This document shows positions 60,822-64,000 of a stretch of DNA of 64,000 nt, one piece after another (positions within the stretch are counted from its first letter, which is position 1; every line of letters begins with the position of its first letter). Below the pieces are notes generated by a model that had not been told where the DNA came from, made no database searches, and was given only the letters and a program-made list of their open reading frames with translations. Origin of the DNA: Microbacterium sp. 1.5R (lineage in GTDB: Bacteria; Actinomycetota; Actinomycetes; Actinomycetales; Microbacteriaceae); the NCBI RefSeq assembly GCF_007667425.1, contig NZ_VDRC01000001.1, positions 372,001-436,000 of the forward strand. The letters run 5' to 3'. Both the position numbers and the translations under genes were made by a program.

Positions 60822-61462
60822 TCGGTGCCTCCTCTCAGCGCGGCGACGCCGTCGAGGATCGCGGCGCTGCCGGCGTTGCGCAACGACTTCGAGACGCTCG
60901 GCTGCGTGATCCCCTCCTCGTCCGCCAGGTCGCGCTGTGAGCGGCCGACGAGGCGGCCGTATGTGAGACGCCTCTCGCGGTCTGACATCGCGCCGACGAG
61001 TTCATCGCGTACGAGAAGGTACGCGTTCGACGCGGCGATCGTGCTCTCCATGACCTCATCCTGCCCGGGGGCTCCGACAATCCACGTCCTCGTGCGGGGC
61101 ACGGCGCGCCCCTCTTTCGCATGCACGGTGTCGATCGCCGCGCGCGCGGCGTACCAGCCCGGTCCGTCCGCGAGCTCGCCGTGCACCGACTCGACGGCGC
61201 TGACCGCCCCGATGCCGATGCCGAACCGGAAGCCGATGCCGTCGGGCAGCCGCAGCTGGATCATGAGCACCGAGATCAGCGCGTCGTCGAGACGACGGTA
61301 GACGCCCTGCTGCTCGTCGCCCACCGTGGGCGTGAGCGGATGACTCGCGAGAGGCAGGTCCTCCTCGACGAGTGCGATCGTCTGATCGAGCACGCGTTGC
61401 GCGGCCGAGCGGTCGTCGAGCTTGCGAGAGCCCACGATGTCCGCGACTACGGCGATGACCAT
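60818..61462 (-). CDS. SatD-family protein with C-terminal helix-turn-helix
   Basis: 214 aa. N-terminal SatD-like region (IAVVADIVGSRKLDDR), C-terminal HTH (SQRDLADEEGITQPSVSKSLRNAG) that could bind DNA. SatD is named from the Streptococcus sat operon for acid tolerance. -10 TACGGT (61474-61469) lies 6 nt before the ATG; leaderless. Likely autoregulated through the inverted repeat in its promoter. Confidence 0.8.
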   Translation of the reverse strand: MVIAVVADIVGSRKLDDRSAAQRVLDQTIALVEEDLPLASHPLTPTVGDEQQGVYRRLDDALISVLMIQLRLPDGIGFRFGIGIGAVSAVESVHGELADGPGWYAARAAIDTVHAKEGRAVPRTRTWIVGAPGQDEVMESTIAASNAYLLVRDELVGAMSDRERRLTYGRLVGRSQRDLADEEGITQPSVSKSLRNAGSAAILDGVAALRGGTE

Positions 61463-61521
61463 GAGATAACCGTATCATGCATATGGTGGATTTATGCCTG
61501 ATTCAGCTATAAAATCGCGAT
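61463..61521. promoter_or_regulatory. Divergent AT-rich promoter of satD-like and DUF1349 genes
   Basis: Holds inverted repeat GCATA-N9-TATGC (61479-61497), at the -35 region of the SatD gene, a direct repeat TATGCCTGA(T/A)TC (61493-61504 and 61521-61532), and leaderless -10 boxes on both strands: TACGGT for minus and TAAAAT (61510-61515) for plus. Confidence 0.6.
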
Positions 61522-62109
61522 ATGCCTGAATCCGTCATCATCCCCTGGACCACCGGAACCTGGACGACGACTCCCGCCGCCGTCGATGCGACCGACGAGC
61601 GCCTCGACGTCACCGCCGTGGAGGGCAGCGACGCCTGGCGTCACACCGCCTACGGTTTCGTGCACGACACCGAGCATGCCCTCCTCGCACCGCTCGGCGT
61701 GGGCGAGGCGGTCGAGGTGTCGTTCCTGGCGCCGTGGAGCGGCCAGTTCGATCAGGCCGGAGTCTTCGTCAGCGCCGACGACGAGCACTGGGTCAAGGCG
61801 GGCGTCGAATACGCCGACGGGCACCTCGGGCTCGGCGCGGTCGTGACCGACATCCGCTCGGACTGGTCGGTCGGACAGATCGACGACTGGCTCGACCGCG
61901 AGATCACCGTGCGGGTGAGCCGGTGGGCGGATGCCGTGATCGTCCGCGCCCGCGCCGACGACGGGCCGTGGCGACTCGTGCGGGTCGCGCCGTTCGACGG
62001 CTCGGCGACGGCATCCGCCGGCCCGTTCCTCGCCGCACCGACGCGCGCCGGACTCACCGTCACGTTCACCCGCTGGGTTCGGTCAGCCGCAGACGACTCG
62101 TTGCACTGA
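61522..62109 (+). CDS. DUF1349 (beta-jellyroll) protein
   Basis: 195 aa; concanavalin-like beta-sandwich pattern (VEVSFLAPWSGQFDQAGVFVSADDEHWVKAGVEYADGHLGLGAVVT) of DUF1349. No catalytic residues known. -10 TAAAAT is 6 nt before the ATG. Divergent from satD. Confidence 0.85.
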   Translation: MPESVIIPWTTGTWTTTPAAVDATDERLDVTAVEGSDAWRHTAYGFVHDTEHALLAPLGVGEAVEVSFLAPWSGQFDQAGVFVSADDEHWVKAGVEYADGHLGLGAVVTDIRSDWSVGQIDDWLDREITVRVSRWADAVIVRARADDGPWRLVRVAPFDGSATASAGPFLAAPTRAGLTVTFTRWVRSAADDSLH

Positions 62110-62140
62110 CGCCCACCGGCCCGCAGGGGCGAGAAGCGTC

Positions 62141-62184
62141 GACTCCCTCGGGCGAGGAGCCTCGACGCCGTCGGGCGAGGAGCC

Positions 62185-62186
<2 letters not shown>
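62141..62186. repeat. Two 23-bp tandem repeats at the argH 3' end
   Basis: GAC(T/G)CC(C/G)TCGGGCGAGGAGCCTC at 62141-62163 and 62164-62186, with a degenerate third copy upstream (about 62126). The last unit overlaps the argH stop. Confidence 0.75.

Positions 62187-64000
<1,814 letters not shown>

Overview
The window is high-GC actinobacterial DNA, most likely from Microbacterium or a close relative in Microbacteriaceae. Support comes from strong GC3 bias, an rRNA leader typical of the group, class II DAHP synthase, a GarA/OdhI-type FHA protein, a PASTA kinase and an ImuA-ImuB-DnaE2 cassette. The comparison to Mycobacterium tuberculosis gene order is from memory, not from a search.

Layout. 1-6.2 kb: 3' part of a PASTA Ser/Thr kinase (pknL-like), class II aroG, plsC and a long-chain acyl-CoA synthetase, resembling the M. 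tuberculosis pknL-aroG-fadD15 neighbourhood. 6.2-12.4 kb: a minus-strand operon of pyruvate carboxylase, a large acidic-tailed MinD-like ATPase and peptide deformylase. 12.4-15.2 kb: an orphan ParA, then an FHA-MerR-MerR operon. 15.2-21.0 kb: CopC-like protein, dihydrolipoyl dehydrogenase, a type III polyketide synthase with a methyltransferase, and small genes (CYTH, prepilin peptidase, DUF1905). 21.1-26.9 kb: the SOS mutasome operon imuA-imuB-dnaE2 behind a LexA-box-like palindrome. 27-33 kb: accessory genes (DUF72, lipoprotein, tRNA-Pro, GNAT, DUF2262-like, S4 protein, a DUF222-HNH gene with its own LexA-like box) and a NUDIX-NYN fusion.

34-48.6 kb is a long conserved minus-strand housekeeping block: der, cmk, tyrA, rluB, scpB, scpA, parA, xerD, a NUDIX gene, pyrG, recN, nadK, tlyA, a small protein and a HAD phosphatase. 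Many genes overlap by 1-20 nt. It ends at a TPR protein with a 17-copy 13-residue RGG-type repeat array. 50.5-56.1 kb is one rRNA operon (minus strand: 16S, 23S, 5S, no spacer tRNA seen) with a clear promoter. 56.4-64 kb: a family III CoA-transferase, DUF4184 membrane protein, tyrS, a SatD-type regulator with a membrane partner, DUF1349, argH and the 3' part of argF.

The most unusual points are: (i) the Arg/Gly repeat protein placed directly after the rRNA operon with almost no room for a promoter of its own; (ii) about twenty genes in which a TANNNT -10 hexamer sits 6-8 nt before the start codon, indicating widespread leaderless transcription; (iii) two separate LexA-like boxes; (iv) a NUDIX-NYN fusion; and (v) a structured, AT-rich 400-bp leader before a DUF72 gene. 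No CRISPR array, insertion sequence or prophage was seen.
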